Assembly (NCBI GenBank): GCA_001604185.1 | Contig: LVAV01000032.1 | Span: forward strand, 186,001 to 250,000 | Direction of reading: 5' to 3' | Length of the DNA: 64,000 nucleotides | Source of the DNA: Clostridiales bacterium Firm_16 | GTDB taxonomy: Bacteria > Bacillota > Clostridia > Saccharofermentanales > Saccharofermentanaceae | Shown: in pieces, positions 8,857-18,475 of the stretch | How positions within the stretch are numbered: position 1 is the first letter of the stretch | How the letters are laid out: each line of letters starts with the position of its first letter | Translations under genes and position numbers: made by a program | Notes under the pieces: model-generated | Database searches by the model: none | What the model was told of the DNA's origin: nothing | The model's input: the letters and a program-made list of their open reading frames with translations, nothing else

Positions 8857-10242
8857 TCAATCCAGACCGGAATAGACTCCGGTAAACTCATCCAGCGCCT
8901 TCAACGCACCGGATCCTTCGCATTCCGCCACAATGACCGGAACGCCGACTATCTCTTTAAACTGTGAAAGCGTCATGTCATCTAGGAAGATATCCTCATC
9001 CGCTTTCAGCATATTGGCCGTAAGCATCACCACATCCGCGCCACGCCCGTTATCGGCTTCCACCTTCAGGGCCCGGCTGATGTCGCCGCCGGTCAGAAGT
9101 CCGGATACCGTAATGGTATGTCCGAAGAATTCATTGACCACAGCCAAAACGACCAAATCGATATTATATAATAAAGATATGCTCTCGGCAAATTTTTCTG
9201 TATAGGGCGCCGCGTCGGTGCCGGAGATCATGATGAAGCGCTTCCCCACATAAGGATGAGAGAATGTCTTCGGCAGTTTCTTTTTGCGAAGAGCGATACC
9301 GGAAGTCATTGCCGCATCACGCTCTGCAAGCATGCCTACACCGTTTTCCAGCTGAGGATATCCTTCGTACTCTTCCGCACTCGGGAGCGGACGCTCTGCC
9401 CGGATATAGAATTCATCTGCAGCGAAGAAGATTCGCTCGCCACGGGTCTTCAGGAAATAGTCCTGCCAGTACTTCACCTGATCCAGCAGTTCACCGGCCG
9501 TCTCCTTATTGAACAGCTCCAGCTTCACAAGACCGTTCTCTTCTCTGAACTTCGTCACACCTACCGGTACTACTGCGATAGATAATACGCCTTCGCCCAG
9601 CTGGGCAAGGTCATGGATCGTTCTGTCCAGCACCGGTCCGTTGTTATAGCCCGGGCAGCACACGATCTGACAATTGATGGTGATACCGTTCTCGATCATG
9701 CGACGCAGACGAGGCATGAGTTTTCCCGCAAACTTGTTGCGGATCATCTTCTCACGAACTTCCGGATCTGTGGCATGTACCGACACATTGATCGGCGACA
9801 GATGGTAGCTGATGATTCGTTCGAACTCCTTATCCGACAGATTCGTCAGGGTAACATAGTTACCGGTCAGGAACGACATACGCATATCGTCATCCTTGAA
9901 GTACAAGGTCTCACGCATGCCCTTGGGATTCTGGTCGATAAAACAGAAGATACAATGGTTGGCACAGGACGTGCAGTTGCACATGATAGGATCATCGAAT
10001 ACCAGTCCCAGCTCCTCGTCTTCGTCCTTCTCCAGTTCGACTTCCGCGATCTGTCCGTCCGGAAGCCGGAAGGCCAGAAGCATCTCTGCCGCCCGTTCCC
10101 GAAGCCGGTAATCGAAAACATCCCGCACTTCGACTCCGTCAATGGAGACAAGGATATACCCGGGCTCTACGCCGATCTCCTCAGCGATGCTTCCCGGTAC
10201 GACTTCCTTAATGCGTCGGTATTCTTCTCTCTTATTTGCCAC
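8857..10242 (-). CDS. DUF512 radical-SAM-like protein with PDZ-like N terminus
   Basis: A 461-residue protein. Residues from about 10 to 75 look like a PDZ-like domain (VVPGSIAEEIGVEPGYILVSIDGVEV, in two parts). Next comes a cysteine cluster C-x2-C-x3-C-x2-C within NCTSCANHCIFCFIDQ, the iron-sulfur site of this radical-SAM-like family, then the DUF512 region (EYEGYPQLENGVGML) and a C-terminal domain with SGTDAAPY and LTGGDISRAL. The biochemical role of the family is unknown; its position directly upstream of der in many Clostridia suggests a link to ribosome maturation or RNA modification (inference). The start is taken as the GTG at 10242, eight bases after AAGGAG; the TTG at 10248 is only two bases from it. 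Confidence 0.85.
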   Translation of the reverse strand: MANKREEYRRIKEVVPGSIAEEIGVEPGYILVSIDGVEVRDVFDYRLRERAAEMLLAFRLPDGQIAEVELEKDEDEELGLVFDDPIMCNCTSCANHCIFCFIDQNPKGMRETLYFKDDDMRMSFLTGNYVTLTNLSDKEFERIISYHLSPINVSVHATDPEVREKMIRNKFAGKLMPRLRRMIENGITINCQIVCCPGYNNGPVLDRTIHDLAQLGEGVLSIAVVPVGVTKFREENGLVKLELFNKETAGELLDQVKYWQDYFLKTRGERIFFAADEFYIRAERPLPSAEEYEGYPQLENGVGMLAERDAAMTSGIALRKKKLPKTFSHPYVGKRFIMISGTDAAPYTEKFAESISLLYNIDLVVLAVVNEFFGHTITVSGLLTGGDISRALKVEADNGRGADVVMLTANMLKADEDIFLDDMTLSQFKEIVGVPVIVAECEGSGALKALDEFTGVYSGLD

Positions 10243-10336
10243 CGGCAAAACTCCTTATCGCGGATCCTTTCCTGCCAGACTGAAGAAAACCACGGAAGCC
10301 TTCTCCTGTCGGCACTGTAACAATGTGAAAGAACAG

Positions 10337-10377
10337 AAAAAAAGCAGTGGTTCAACTTGATGTAGTAGAAACACTGC
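10337..10377 (-). terminator. Intrinsic terminator after rpmF
   Basis: On the minus strand GCAGTG and CACTGC (10344-10349 and 10372-10377 in plus coordinates), helped by a TTC/GAA inner pair, form a stem followed by seven T residues. It lies 30 bases beyond the rpmF stop and separates rpmF from the DUF512-der run. Confidence 0.75.
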
Positions 10378-10406
10378 CGATTATTCGTAGGTACTTCGAT
10401 TAGCTA

Positions 10407-10595
10407 TTAAGCAATCTCATCTGCTTTATTGATGATCTCCTTGCCATCAAGATAACCACAGTTCTTACAAACCTTATGGCGCAACATCTTAGTGTGGCAA
10501 TTGGGGCACTCTACCAATCCTGGCAAAACAAGCTTCCAGGCACTTCTGTGACGAGAAGTTCTAGCTTTCGACCATTTACGCTTCGGATGAGCCAT
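10407..10595 (-). CDS. rpmF: 50S ribosomal protein L32
   Basis: A 62-residue protein with the L32 N terminus MAHPKRKWSKARTSRHR and a zinc site of two CxxC pairs (CPNC and CKNC, nine residues apart), the zinc-binding C+ form. The start ATG at 10595 follows GGAGG by eight bases; five additional upstream residues in frame are not needed. The gene has its own strong promoter (10674-10702) and terminator. The DUF1934-like gene lies upstream on the same strand, 134 bases away. Confidence 0.95.
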   Translation of the reverse strand: MAHPKRKWSKARTSRHRSAWKLVLPGLVECPNCHTKMLRHKVCKNCGYLDGKEIINKADEIA

Positions 10596-10673
10596 CGCAT
10601 CCACCTCCAATACTACTTAGATATCTCTAAATTCTAATTCGCAGCCACACTAATTCCTTGAGGCGCGAATGAT

Positions 10674-10702
10674 ATTATGCACTAACGAAAATGCTTTGTC
10701 AA
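10674..10702 (-). promoter_or_regulatory. SigA-type promoter of rpmF
   Basis: On the minus strand TTGACA (10702-10697) is separated by exactly 17 bases from CATAAT (10679-10674). Transcription would begin near 10667, giving a leader of about 70 bases before the L32 start. Confidence 0.8.
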
Positions 10703-10729
10703 CACGTTTTCGCCCATTACCAGATGATT

Positions 10730-11197
10730 CTATACATTTTTTTCATTCTTGGCAAGACGTACTTCGAAAATCATGTTATTGAGCATCGGTTCCTGCTGCG
10801 GAAAACAAAGATGATACTTCAGCACCGCTTTCTTAACCAGGTAGATCTGACCTTCTTCTTCCACCTCCCGGTCTTCCTCCTCCGGGAAGAACGACAGATC
10901 GAAAGTCTCCATCGAAAGATCGAAATCGCCGTGGCTCGTCCGCATGATCCCTTCTGTCTTCGATCCCGCACGGAAGACCATATCCGTCTCCGCCGAACCC
11001 TTTCTCGACATATGCAGTGTCTGATCCTTTATGCGGTAACTCAGAAGGAACCGGCTTTCTCCCTCGCCCTTCTCCTCTTCTTCCTGGGTCCAGGCCACCC
11101 GGATCCGTTCCTCCGAAGATTCGAAGGTACCCGGATATCTCTTTCCTTCTTCGGCAAAAGCACTGTCAATCCTGACCATGCAGGGTGTCTTCTCCAT
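10730..11197 (-). CDS. DUF1934-like (YwiB-type) small beta-barrel protein
   Basis: A 155-residue protein of unknown function. It resembles the DUF1934/YwiB calycin-like family: a row of beta strands with a central R-K-G-S (HMSRKGSAETDMVFRAG) followed by a strand with a conserved TSHGDFDLSMET and a C-terminal strand ending NNMIFEVRLA. There is an acidic insertion (EEEEKGEGE and PEEEDREVEEE). The ATG at 11197 has AAGGAG twelve bases upstream; the frame remains open for a further 38 codons without a ribosome site. No signal peptide is present, so it is likely cytoplasmic. It is divergent from the pseudouridine synthase gene. Confidence 0.6.
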   Translation of the reverse strand: MEKTPCMVRIDSAFAEEGKRYPGTFESSEERIRVAWTQEEEEKGEGESRFLLSYRIKDQTLHMSRKGSAETDMVFRAGSKTEGIMRTSHGDFDLSMETFDLSFFPEEEDREVEEEGQIYLVKKAVLKYHLCFPQQEPMLNNMIFEVRLAKNEKNV

Positions 11198-11286
11198 GGG
11201 TTCTTCTTTCTCCTTTCGGTGGGATCCACTGAGATATTTTACCACTTTTTCCCGCTTCTTATGGATATTTTTATCAAATCGGTCAA

Positions 11287-11315
11287 TTGAGATTTTAAGA
11301 AAAATAGTCAATAAT
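11287..11315 (+). promoter_or_regulatory. Promoter of the pseudouridine synthase-cyclophilin-feoB run
   Basis: TTGAGA (11287-11292) is followed after 17 bases by AATAAT (11310-11315), 30 bases before the first ATG at 11345. Confidence 0.6.
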
Positions 11316-11344
11316 ATGGTGTAACTTATTATAGGAAGTGGAAT

Positions 11345-12334
11345 ATGAAGAGCTTTAAAGTTTCATCGGAGTCCTCCGGAAAGCATGTGATCCGTGCCTC
11401 GATCCTCGCTTATCCCAATCTGACTCCACCCATTCTGCAGAAAGCCCTCAAGCATAAGGATATCCGCATCAACGGCAAGAGGATCTCCTCCGATCTTACC
11501 GTATCCGAAGGGGATACAGTGGAGATCTGGCTTCCGGACGCACTTTTCGAAGCCTCCGAAGTCAAGAAGGATCCTTCTGTTACCGACTTTAAAGTCGTTT
11601 TCGAATCCGATGACCTTCTGCTGATCAATAAAAGACAGGGTCTGGCCGTACATTCCGGCAAGGGAACCTCCGGCGACACCCTCATCGATATCCTGCGCAA
11701 GGAGTACCATAATCCGACCTTGGATCTGTGTCACCGCATTGACATGAATACAGGTGGTCTGGTCCTCACCGCCAAGAACAAGAAGAGTCTGGAAGATGCG
11801 ATCTCGCTTTTCAAGAATGACCTGATCACCAAGCGTTACCGCTGTCTGGTACGCGGGGTACCGAATGTCGGCACCAATGTCATCTGTCAGGACGAAGCCA
11901 TCATGAAGGAAGTCTCCGCCTACCTGGAGAAGCCGGCCACCGGCAATGTCTTCATCCACGATGTCCCGAAGAACGGTGATCTTCCCATCACTTCCCGCTA
12001 TCGTGTCCTCACTGTCTATTCCGGTATCGGTCCTGACGGAGAAGATGTATCTGACATCGAAGTGGAACTGGTAACCGGAAGGACCCATCAGATCCGCGCC
12101 CAGTTCGCCCATCTGGGGCACCCGATCCTGGGCGACGGCAACTACGGAAGGAACCAGTACAATCTTCACTTCCAGAATCTCAAGGGCAACAAAGTCCGCT
12201 ATCAGCAGCTTTTCGCCACCACTCTTCTCTTCGGCAAGATCCCGAAGGACAATATGCATCACAAGCTCAGTGGCCGGTCATTCTCGATCGAACCACGTTA
12301 TGACGTTAAATTGAATGGAGGAAACAACCAATGA
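11345..12334 (+). CDS. RluA family pseudouridine synthase
   Basis: A 329-residue enzyme that isomerises uridine to pseudouridine in RNA. An N-terminal S4-like RNA-binding domain (about residues 1-65, with [15 protein letters not shown]) precedes the catalytic domain. The active-site motif is [11 protein letters not shown] with catalytic D133, and the second family motif is [22 protein letters not shown]. The exact RNA target (23S rRNA RluC/RluD type or tRNA) cannot be told. It heads a tightly packed run: the next gene starts inside its stop codon (ATGA at 12331-12334). Confidence 0.9.
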   Translation: MKSFKVSSESSGKHVIRASILAYPNLTPPILQKALKHKDIRINGKRISSDLTVSEGDTVEIWLPDALFEASEVKKDPSVTDFKVVFESDDLLLINKRQGLAVHSGKGTSGDTLIDILRKEYHNPTLDLCHRIDMNTGGLVLTAKNKKSLEDAISLFKNDLITKRYRCLVRGVPNVGTNVICQDEAIMKEVSAYLEKPATGNVFIHDVPKNGDLPITSRYRVLTVYSGIGPDGEDVSDIEVELVTGRTHQIRAQFAHLGHPILGDGNYGRNQYNLHFQNLKGNKVRYQQLFATTLLFGKIPKDNMHHKLSGRSFSIEPRYDVKLNGGNNQ

Positions 12335-12954
12335 ACCAGAATGAATCAAAGAGCACAGTCACATCGAAGGCAAGAATGATCCTTAGCCTCACGCTTATTC
12401 TCTCGATGCTTTTCGCCCTGGCATCCTGTTCCGAGAAGCGCTACAGTAAGAACGAACAGGAAACACATCACGTTGAGATCGAGATCAAGGATTACGGCAC
12501 CATCGCCGTAGAGCTGGATGCTACTTCTGCTCCTCTCACTGTCAAGAACTTCATTGAGCTGGCTAAGGCCGGTTTCTATGACGGAACCAAATTTCATCGT
12601 ATCATTAAGGACTTTATGGTACAGGGCGGTGCCCCGACAGATGAATGGGTAGCATCTCACGGTCAGCCTTCCAACATCGTCGGTGAGTTCCTGGTCAACG
12701 GACGCACCAACAATATCAAGCATACCCGTGGTACCATTTCCATGGCCAGAGCCGATGCTTACAATTCCGGCAGCAGCCAGTTCTTCATCTGCCAGGTAGA
12801 CTATCCGAGTCTGGACGGTCAGTATGCCGCCTTCGGTCACGTTACTTCCGGTATTGAAGTCGTAGACAAGATGGCCGAGGTTCCGCAGGGTAATAATGGT
12901 GCTGTAGATGAAGAAAATCAGCCAGTCATCACCACGATCCGTGTCATCGACTAA
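12331..12954 (+). CDS. Cyclophilin-type peptidyl-prolyl isomerase lipoprotein
   Basis: A 207-residue secreted lipoprotein. A basic N terminus and hydrophobic stretch lead to the lipobox L-A-S-C33, so it should be lipid-anchored outside the membrane. The rest is a cyclophilin domain: [31 protein letters not shown] (with the catalytic Arg of FHR), a shortened SSQFFICQ and a C-terminal [12 protein letters not shown]. It probably aids folding of exported proteins. The ATG overlaps the previous stop by four bases and is preceded by GGAGG. The feoB gene begins 11 bases downstream. Confidence 0.9.
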   Translation: MNQNESKSTVTSKARMILSLTLILSMLFALASCSEKRYSKNEQETHHVEIEIKDYGTIAVELDATSAPLTVKNFIELAKAGFYDGTKFHRIIKDFMVQGGAPTDEWVASHGQPSNIVGEFLVNGRTNNIKHTRGTISMARADAYNSGSSQFFICQVDYPSLDGQYAAFGHVTSGIEVVDKMAEVPQGNNGAVDEENQPVITTIRVID

Positions 12955-12965
12955 GGAGCGACGAA

Positions 12966-15338
12966 ATGACTTTAGCAGATCTACAAGTCGGTCACAGCGC
13001 CAAGATCCTGAAGACAGGCGGTGAAGGTTCACTTCGCCAGCACTTTCTGGATATGGGTGTCATTCCGGGAGCCATCGTTACTCTGGTCCAGCTTGCTCCT
13101 TTGGGCGACCCTATGGAGCTTCGCATCCACAGTTACGAACTGACTCTTCGTATCGATGACGCACGTCTCATCGAGATCGAAGAATGCACAACGGAGGACT
13201 CTTCTCCTTGCGAGGACGCTTCTCAGAAGAAGAAAAAAGACCGCCGCATCATCATCGCCCATCCGGGTCTCGGTGAAGGCGGCAAATACCATGTCAAAGC
13301 CGACGAGACACCACTTCCTGAAGATACGAAGCTGACTTTCGCCCTGGCCGGAAACCAGAATTCCGGTAAGACGACACTTTTTAACCAGCTCACCGGATCC
13401 AACCAGCACGTCGGTAACTTCCCCGGCGTTACCGTTGACAGAAAGAGCGGCGCCATTAAGGGACAACCTAATACCGAGATCACGGATCTCCCGGGTATCT
13501 ATTCCATGTCCCCGTATACTGCTGAAGAAATCGTTTCCCGTCAGTTCATCCTGGACGAGAAACCCTGTGGCATCATCAACATCGTAGATGCTACAAATAT
13601 TGAAAGAAATCTCTATCTGACCATGCAGCTGATGGAGCTGAATGTACCGATGGTACTGGCCCTGAACATGATGGACGAGATCCGCGGAAACGGCGGTTCC
13701 ATTCTCATCAACCAGATGGAATCCGAACTGGGTATCCCGATCGTTCCCATCTCGGCCGCGAAGAACGAAGGTATCCACGAGCTGGTAGACCATGCCCTGC
13801 ACGTGGCAAAATATCAGGAGCGTCCCGGACGACTCGACTTCTGCGACGAGAACGATAAGGGCGGTGCGATCCATCGTTGTCTGCACAGTATCATGATCCT
13901 CGTTGAAGATCATGCCAAGGCTGCCGGTATCCCGGAGCGTTTTGCCGCTACCAAACTGGTGGAGGGCGATGCCCGTATCCTGGAACGACTGAAACTGGAT
14001 CAAAACGAGAAAGAAACACTGGAACATATCATTAAGCAGATGGAAGATGAATCCGGCATGGACAGAAGTGCCGCCATCGCCGATATGCGTTTCACCTTTA
14101 TCCAGAAACTGGTAGACCGTGTCGTCATCAAGCCGAAAGAAAGTAAGGAGCACCAGCGAAGCCGTAAGATCGATAGGATCCTCACAGGCAAATACACAGC
14201 GATCCCCGCTTTCCTTCTCATCATGGCCGCCGTCTTCTTTCTTACCTTCAATGTTATCGGCGCTTTCTTCCAAGGACTTCTGGAAAACGGCATCGAAGCG
14301 CTGACGACACTGGTCGACAACTGGTTCGTATCGGCCAATGTTAACGAGGTGATCCATTCCCTTGTAATTGACGGAATTTTTACCGGCGTCGGAAGCGTAC
14401 TGTCTTTCCTGCCTATCATCGTGACACTATTCTTCTTCCTATCTTTATTGGAAGATACAGGATACATGGCACGAATCGCATTTGTCATGGATAAATTCCT
14501 GAGAAAGATCGGTCTTTCCGGACGAAGCATCGTGCCGATGCTCATCGGATTCGGATGTACGGTTCCGGGTGTTATGGCCAGCCGCACTCTTCCTTCCGAG
14601 CGTGACAGAAAACTGACGATCCTGCTGACTCCTTTTATGAGCTGCTCGGCCAAGCTTCCGATCTATGGCTTCTTCTGCCATGCATTCTTTCCGAAGTACA
14701 GCGGACTGATCATGGTCGGACTTTATTTCCTGGCCATCATTATCGGTATCATTACCGCCTGGATCACACGTCATACTGTATTGAAAGGAAATGCCGTACC
14801 CTTCGTTATGGAACTTCCGAATTACCGTATGCCGGGTGCCAAGAACGTGATCCAGCTTCTGTGGGAGAAAGCCAAAGACTTCCTCCAGAGAGCTTTTACA
14901 GTTATCTTCATCGCAAGTATCGTGATCTGGTTCCTGCAGTCCTTCGATCTGAGCCTGGCTCTGGTCAGTGACTCTTCCACCAGCATCCTTGCCACTGTAG
15001 CAGGCTTTATTGCTCCGTTGTTCGCACCACTGGGATTCGGCGACTGGAGATTCTCTACCGCCCTGATCACCGGTTTCCTGGCTAAAGAAAGTGTCGTATC
15101 CACGCTCAACGTCTTAGTCGGCGGCGAAGAAGCTGTCCTGGCGCTTATGACTCCGCTTTCTGCCATGAGTCTTCTGGTCTTTGCCTTGCTGTATACACCC
15201 TGTGTTGCAGCGATTGCCTCGATCCGTAGAGAACTGGGTGTGAAGTGGTCCGGTATCATCATCGTACTGCAATGTGCCATTGCCTGGGTCGCTGCTTTCG
15301 CAGTATATGGTATCGGTTCCCTGATGGGTATCGGCTGA
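12966..15338 (+). CDS. feoB: Ferrous iron transporter FeoA-FeoB fusion
   Basis: A 790-residue ferrous iron uptake protein. Residues 1-75 are a FeoA (SH3-like) domain (LRQHFLDMGVIPGAIVTLVQ), joined by a charged linker to the FeoB G domain with GNQNSGKTT (129-137), the switch region VGNFPGVTVD, DLPGIYSM and NMMD. The GDI helical region follows, then the membrane domain from about residue 420 with two Gate regions; LSGRSIVPMLIGFGCTVPGVMASRTL includes the Cys of the pore motif and LTPFMSCSAKLPIYGFF a second Cys. The FeoA-FeoB order in one chain is known in Firmicutes. A good ribosome site (AAGGAG) precedes the ATG. No feoC is seen downstream; a terminator follows. Confidence 0.95.
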   Translation: MTLADLQVGHSAKILKTGGEGSLRQHFLDMGVIPGAIVTLVQLAPLGDPMELRIHSYELTLRIDDARLIEIEECTTEDSSPCEDASQKKKKDRRIIIAHPGLGEGGKYHVKADETPLPEDTKLTFALAGNQNSGKTTLFNQLTGSNQHVGNFPGVTVDRKSGAIKGQPNTEITDLPGIYSMSPYTAEEIVSRQFILDEKPCGIINIVDATNIERNLYLTMQLMELNVPMVLALNMMDEIRGNGGSILINQMESELGIPIVPISAAKNEGIHELVDHALHVAKYQERPGRLDFCDENDKGGAIHRCLHSIMILVEDHAKAAGIPERFAATKLVEGDARILERLKLDQNEKETLEHIIKQMEDESGMDRSAAIADMRFTFIQKLVDRVVIKPKESKEHQRSRKIDRILTGKYTAIPAFLLIMAAVFFLTFNVIGAFFQGLLENGIEALTTLVDNWFVSANVNEVIHSLVIDGIFTGVGSVLSFLPIIVTLFFFLSLLEDTGYMARIAFVMDKFLRKIGLSGRSIVPMLIGFGCTVPGVMASRTLPSERDRKLTILLTPFMSCSAKLPIYGFFCHAFFPKYSGLIMVGLYFLAIIIGIITAWITRHTVLKGNAVPFVMELPNYRMPGAKNVIQLLWEKAKDFLQRAFTVIFIASIVIWFLQSFDLSLALVSDSSTSILATVAGFIAPLFAPLGFGDWRFSTALITGFLAKESVVSTLNVLVGGEEAVLALMTPLSAMSLLVFALLYTPCVAAIASIRRELGVKWSGIIIVLQCAIAWVAAFAVYGIGSLMGIG

Positions 15339-15735
15339 CATATCAGAAATTCGATTTCATATCAAAATCATTGCCTAATCATTAATCACGCTCTTTGATT
15401 TGTTTCAAAAAAACCTGAAATAAAAAAATGGACCCCGCTGTCTGCATCAGCGGGGTTTACCATTATTCGTTTTCTTGCATCAAAAGTGTGTCATGTGGAA
15501 GTGCAAGATGTTGTCTGCGTGGGGGGGTTAGGGTAGTGTGCGTCAGAAAGATGGCAAACTTTCTCTAACGGAGGCATTGGGGTTGTCTATTCACACATCC
15601 CCCACTTGCTTATTATTTTATCATTGTCTTAAAAAATCTATACCAAAATATTGCACTATATGTCATAATAATGGTGTAAGTTTACTTGAAAACGTACTTT
15701 GGATTTCAAAGTAATTGATGGTTGAGGTTGTACAC
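15339..15735. other. Long intergenic region with a foldable element
   Basis: About 400 bases without a gene lie between feoB and the AraC-type regulator. The region holds the feoB terminator (15427-15464) and a G-rich stretch with nested complementary segments: 15503-15506 with 15606-15609, 15519-15525 with 15599-15605, 15536-15540 with 15592-15596, and a small hairpin 15545-15550 with 15559-15564. The rest (15610-15735) is AT-rich and likely holds the regulator's promoter, but I see no convincing -35/-10 pair. No ORF with a ribosome site is visible. Confidence 0.4.
15427..15464 (+). terminator. Intrinsic terminator after feoB
   Basis: A perfect 8-bp GC-rich stem (15433-15440 with 15448-15455, loop of 7) is extended by AATGG/CCATT outer pairs. 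The following T tract is short and broken. Confidence 0.7.
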
Positions 15736-16614
15736 ATGGAACAAGATGTTAACAAGGAATTGCAGCGCTTGCTCTTCATGCAGCGTGAACGATTAATGGT
15801 ACGTTCGTCTTACGAACACGAATTCGACTTCTACGATCTGGTCGCAACCGGCGAGGTTGAAGAAGTTATGCGACAGGTACGTGAATACCATATCTCCGAG
15901 CTTCGAGGTGTCGGTACACTCTCCCCTGACCGTCTCAGAAATGTCCGCTATCACCTGATCATTTCCATCGCCATGATCTCCCGTTACTGTATCAACTACG
16001 GCATGGACGTGGAGACATCCTATTCATTAAGTGATATCTATATCCAGAAATGTGATGCGGCCACCTCGACCAATCAACTGGACGAGATCCAGCAGATGTG
16101 TATCGAGGATTACTGCACACGCATGCGTGCACTTCGTCTGGACAATATCTTCAGTAAACATGTAGTACGTGCCATCGAGTACATCTACAGTCATCTGCAG
16201 GATCGTATCCTGGTCCCGGATCTCTCCGAATATCTCGGACTCAACGATGCGTACTTCTCCAAGCTCTTCAAGAAAGAGACCGGTGTATCCGTAAGTGACT
16301 TTATCCGTATTAAGAAGATCGATGCGGCCAAGCATATGCTCAAGCATTCAGATTATTCCTGCCTGAGTATTTCCCAGTTCCTCTCCTTCTCTACCCAGAG
16401 CCACTTTATCCAGGCCTTCAAGAAGCAGACCGGACTGACACCGGAAGAATACAGAAAAGAGAATTTCCATCGCGCGTTCCCGAAGGACGTCAAGACCAAG
16501 CAAGGTGCGACGCTTCCGGTGGAACATACCGAGGAAGAACTGGCACGTCTTCTGGAAGAAGCGAAGAACAAGAATCTGGCCTCTCCTACCCGTATGCCTC
16601 ACGAAGAGGAATAA
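15736..16614 (+). CDS. AraC family transcriptional regulator
   Basis: A 292-residue regulator. The C-terminal third (about residues 150-255) is the double helix-turn-helix AraC domain: RILVPDLSEYLGLNDAYFSKLFKKETG and the second helix pair with SQSHFIQAFKKQTGLTPEEYRK. The N-terminal 140 residues are a helical region of the type found in many Lachnospiraceae-like AraC proteins, ligand unknown. Two or more upstream starts are in frame (TTG 15715, ATG 15718), but only the ATG at 15736 has a ribosome site (GAGG, eight bases). The gene is preceded by a long leader region and converges with a methyltransferase gene, leaving a single base between the two stops. Its target genes cannot be inferred from position. 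Confidence 0.85.
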   Translation: MEQDVNKELQRLLFMQRERLMVRSSYEHEFDFYDLVATGEVEEVMRQVREYHISELRGVGTLSPDRLRNVRYHLIISIAMISRYCINYGMDVETSYSLSDIYIQKCDAATSTNQLDEIQQMCIEDYCTRMRALRLDNIFSKHVVRAIEYIYSHLQDRILVPDLSEYLGLNDAYFSKLFKKETGVSVSDFIRIKKIDAAKHMLKHSDYSCLSISQFLSFSTQSHFIQAFKKQTGLTPEEYRKENFHRAFPKDVKTKQGATLPVEHTEEELARLLEEAKNKNLASPTRMPHEEE

Positions 16615-16615
16615 G

Positions 16616-17380
16616 TCAGTCCTGTGCAGGTTTTCTGGTTACATAAAGCACATAGGTATCTTTAAATACTACTTTGTTCCCTGCCTCCAGGACCGCATTG
16701 CGAAGACCCTCGAAGAACTTCGTATTATAGGGTTCCGGAATGACCAGGTGCGTACAGTGTGTTCCGTTAAATGCAGCAAACTCATCTGCCGTCATTTCGC
16801 GTGTACCGTAGAACTCACGCATCTCGATTGGTCCATAACCGTAGTCAGGAGCTTTTGTATAACCAAAACCGCCCTGCGTGTACGGTATTTCCGGCTTGAA
16901 ATACTGATCATACACTTTCTGGATCTTCTCATAGAGCGCTTCATTGTAACTCCGATAGTCTTCTCTGGTGAGCATCATGGCCAGGACTCCGCCCGGTTTT
17001 AAAAGCTCGAACGTCTTACTATATGCGATCTCCTCCGGGATCCACTGGATCGTCGCAGCGGAATAGATCATATCGAATTTCTGATCACCGAAATCGTGGG
17101 TGATGAAGTCATCATTTACGATGGAGAAATTCGGGCGGTCCTCATACTTCTCTTTCATCTTCGCATAGAGGTGTTCGCCCAGCTCGATGGCATGGTAATC
17201 GCAGCCGGTATCAAGAACAGGATCCGTCGCTTGTCCTGTACCGGGACCGAGCTCTAATACTGTCTTATCGGGGCCGAGCTTGGCATAGTCCTTCAAGAAT
17301 GCGAACAGTTCCTCGCTATAACGGGGTCTGTACTTGTCGAATTCCTCCGGGATCGTATCAAAAATCTTCCGAAATTCCAT
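16616..17380 (-). CDS. Class I SAM-dependent methyltransferase
   Basis: A 254-residue cytoplasmic methyltransferase. The SAM-binding motif I is VLELGPGTGQATDPVL, followed by an acidic strand-end residue in YHAIELGEHL, then FSIVNDDF and FDMIYSAATIQWI, and LLKPGGVLAMM. This is the trans-aconitate/UbiE-like small-molecule methyltransferase layout; the substrate is unknown. The ATG at 17380 has GAGG eight bases upstream; the GTG at 17389 falls inside that region. The gene stands alone and converges with the AraC-type gene. Confidence 0.8.
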   Translation of the reverse strand: MEFRKIFDTIPEEFDKYRPRYSEELFAFLKDYAKLGPDKTVLELGPGTGQATDPVLDTGCDYHAIELGEHLYAKMKEKYEDRPNFSIVNDDFITHDFGDQKFDMIYSAATIQWIPEEIAYSKTFELLKPGGVLAMMLTREDYRSYNEALYEKIQKVYDQYFKPEIPYTQGGFGYTKAPDYGYGPIEMREFYGTREMTADEFAAFNGTHCTHLVIPEPYNTKFFEGLRNAVLEAGNKVVFKDTYVLYVTRKPAQD

Positions 17381-17431
17381 TGTCCCCACCTCTTTTAAAT
17401 CTAATGTTTTTCCATTATATCATCATATATG

Positions 17432-17463
17432 AAAAAGCCACGTTGGATTTTCCAACGTGGCTT
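17432..17463 (-). terminator. Intrinsic terminator of the proS-SPFH operon
   Basis: A 13-bp perfect stem (17435-17447 with 17451-17463, 3-base loop) is followed on the minus strand by a T run. It lies 23 bases beyond the SPFH gene stop. Confidence 0.85.
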
Positions 17464-17485
17464 AGATTGTTAGTATACGTTTCTC

Positions 17486-18475
17486 TTAACCAGCCTTCGG
17501 AGTTGGTGTCGGCTCTGGCGTCGGAGCAGGTGTCGGTGTGGGTGTCGGTGTCGGAGCTGCATCCGTCGTCTGACCTTCATCTGTCAGATCCAGTACCGGA
17601 AGGATCGAATTGTCGCCACCCTGATAAAGCGGCAGTTTTCCGTCCCACTTCTTAATGATCTCATAACGGATGATGATCGGAGAAAGAGATGCCTGACGGA
17701 TCGCGTTCGCATCCGCTTCACCCTGTGCAATGATAACATTGGCATCTGCCTCCGCCTTCGCATTGGTCTTGGTCACCGCTGCGTTAGTATCGGCAAGCTC
17801 GATCTGTCTCTGGTTCTCGATCTGCTGAGTCTGATAGTTGATCTGTGCAGTCTGCTTCTTTGCGATAGCCTCGTTATAGGAAGCATCGAAATCCGCATTA
17901 CCAACGGTCAACTTGATGATGGTGACCGTATCCGGTCCATACTTCTCATCCACATACTTCTGCAGAGACTCTGCGAAAGCCGGCTCGATGGTCGCTCTGG
18001 ATGTGGCATTGGTGCTGTCATAACTCTTGGCCTTGGCCTTGATCGCAGAAGAAACGATATTTCCGTTGATCAGACCATACTCATAGTTGGTAACATTCGC
18101 AACGACCCAGGAAGATCTGGCAGACTCAATACGGTATGTAACCGAGATATTGTCATAGAAGATTTCGGTACGTTCTTCTGTCTCAGCACTGATCGCGCCC
18201 TGGATATCGATATCCTGCTGACGGTTATTGACCAGTTTGATCTGCTCGATGAACGGAATATTGAAAGCAATACCGGACTGCACATTCTCTGAGCTGACCT
18301 GACCAAACTTCACACGTACACCGGTATAGTTGGTCGGTACGATGGTAATGGCTGTAAAGATCAGGATCAGAAGTACGATGATCACGCCTGCAAGGATACC
18401 GATCTTTTTCTTGGTCTTCTCCGGCATCGGACTCTTCACCGTCTTCATTTTCTGATGAAATACATTATCAGACAT
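17486..18475 (-). CDS. SPFH/Band 7 (prohibitin-like) membrane protein with Pro/Thr tail
   Basis: A 329-residue protein with one N-terminal membrane segment (about residues 24-46) and an SPFH/Band 7 domain ([18 protein letters not shown]..., [17 protein letters not shown]). A long Ala/Gln/Lys-rich coiled-coil follows ([21 protein letters not shown], split here as two pieces, and [20 protein letters not shown]), then [16 protein letters not shown], typical of prohibitin-like proteins that form membrane microdomain scaffolds. The C terminus is a [16 protein letters not shown]-type tail, like the linkers of the surface proteins in this window. The start ATG overlaps the proS stop by eight bases, so the two are one operon, and a terminator follows. 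Confidence 0.85.
   Translation of the reverse strand: MSDNVFHQKMKTVKSPMPEKTKKKIGILAGVIIVLLILIFTAITIVPTNYTGVRVKFGQVSSENVQSGIAFNIPFIEQIKLVNNRQQDIDIQGAISAETEERTEIFYDNISVTYRIESARSSWVVANVTNYEYGLINGNIVSSAIKAKAKSYDSTNATSRATIEPAFAESLQKYVDEKYGPDTVTIIKLTVGNADFDASYNEAIAKKQTAQINYQTQQIENQRQIELADTNAAVTKTNAKAEADANVIIAQGEADANAIRQASLSPIIIRYEIIKKWDGKLPLYQGGDNSILPVLDLTDEGQTTDAAPTPTPTPTPAPTPEPTPTPKAG

Noticed and set aside
13029-14357. 442-codon minus-strand ORF opposite feoB
   Set aside because: Antisense shadow of feoB with no recognisable domain.
15540-15600. c-di-GMP or other known riboswitch upstream of the AraC-type gene
   Set aside because: The GGCAAA-like string occurs, but the rest of the GEMM consensus is missing; no other class matched by eye.
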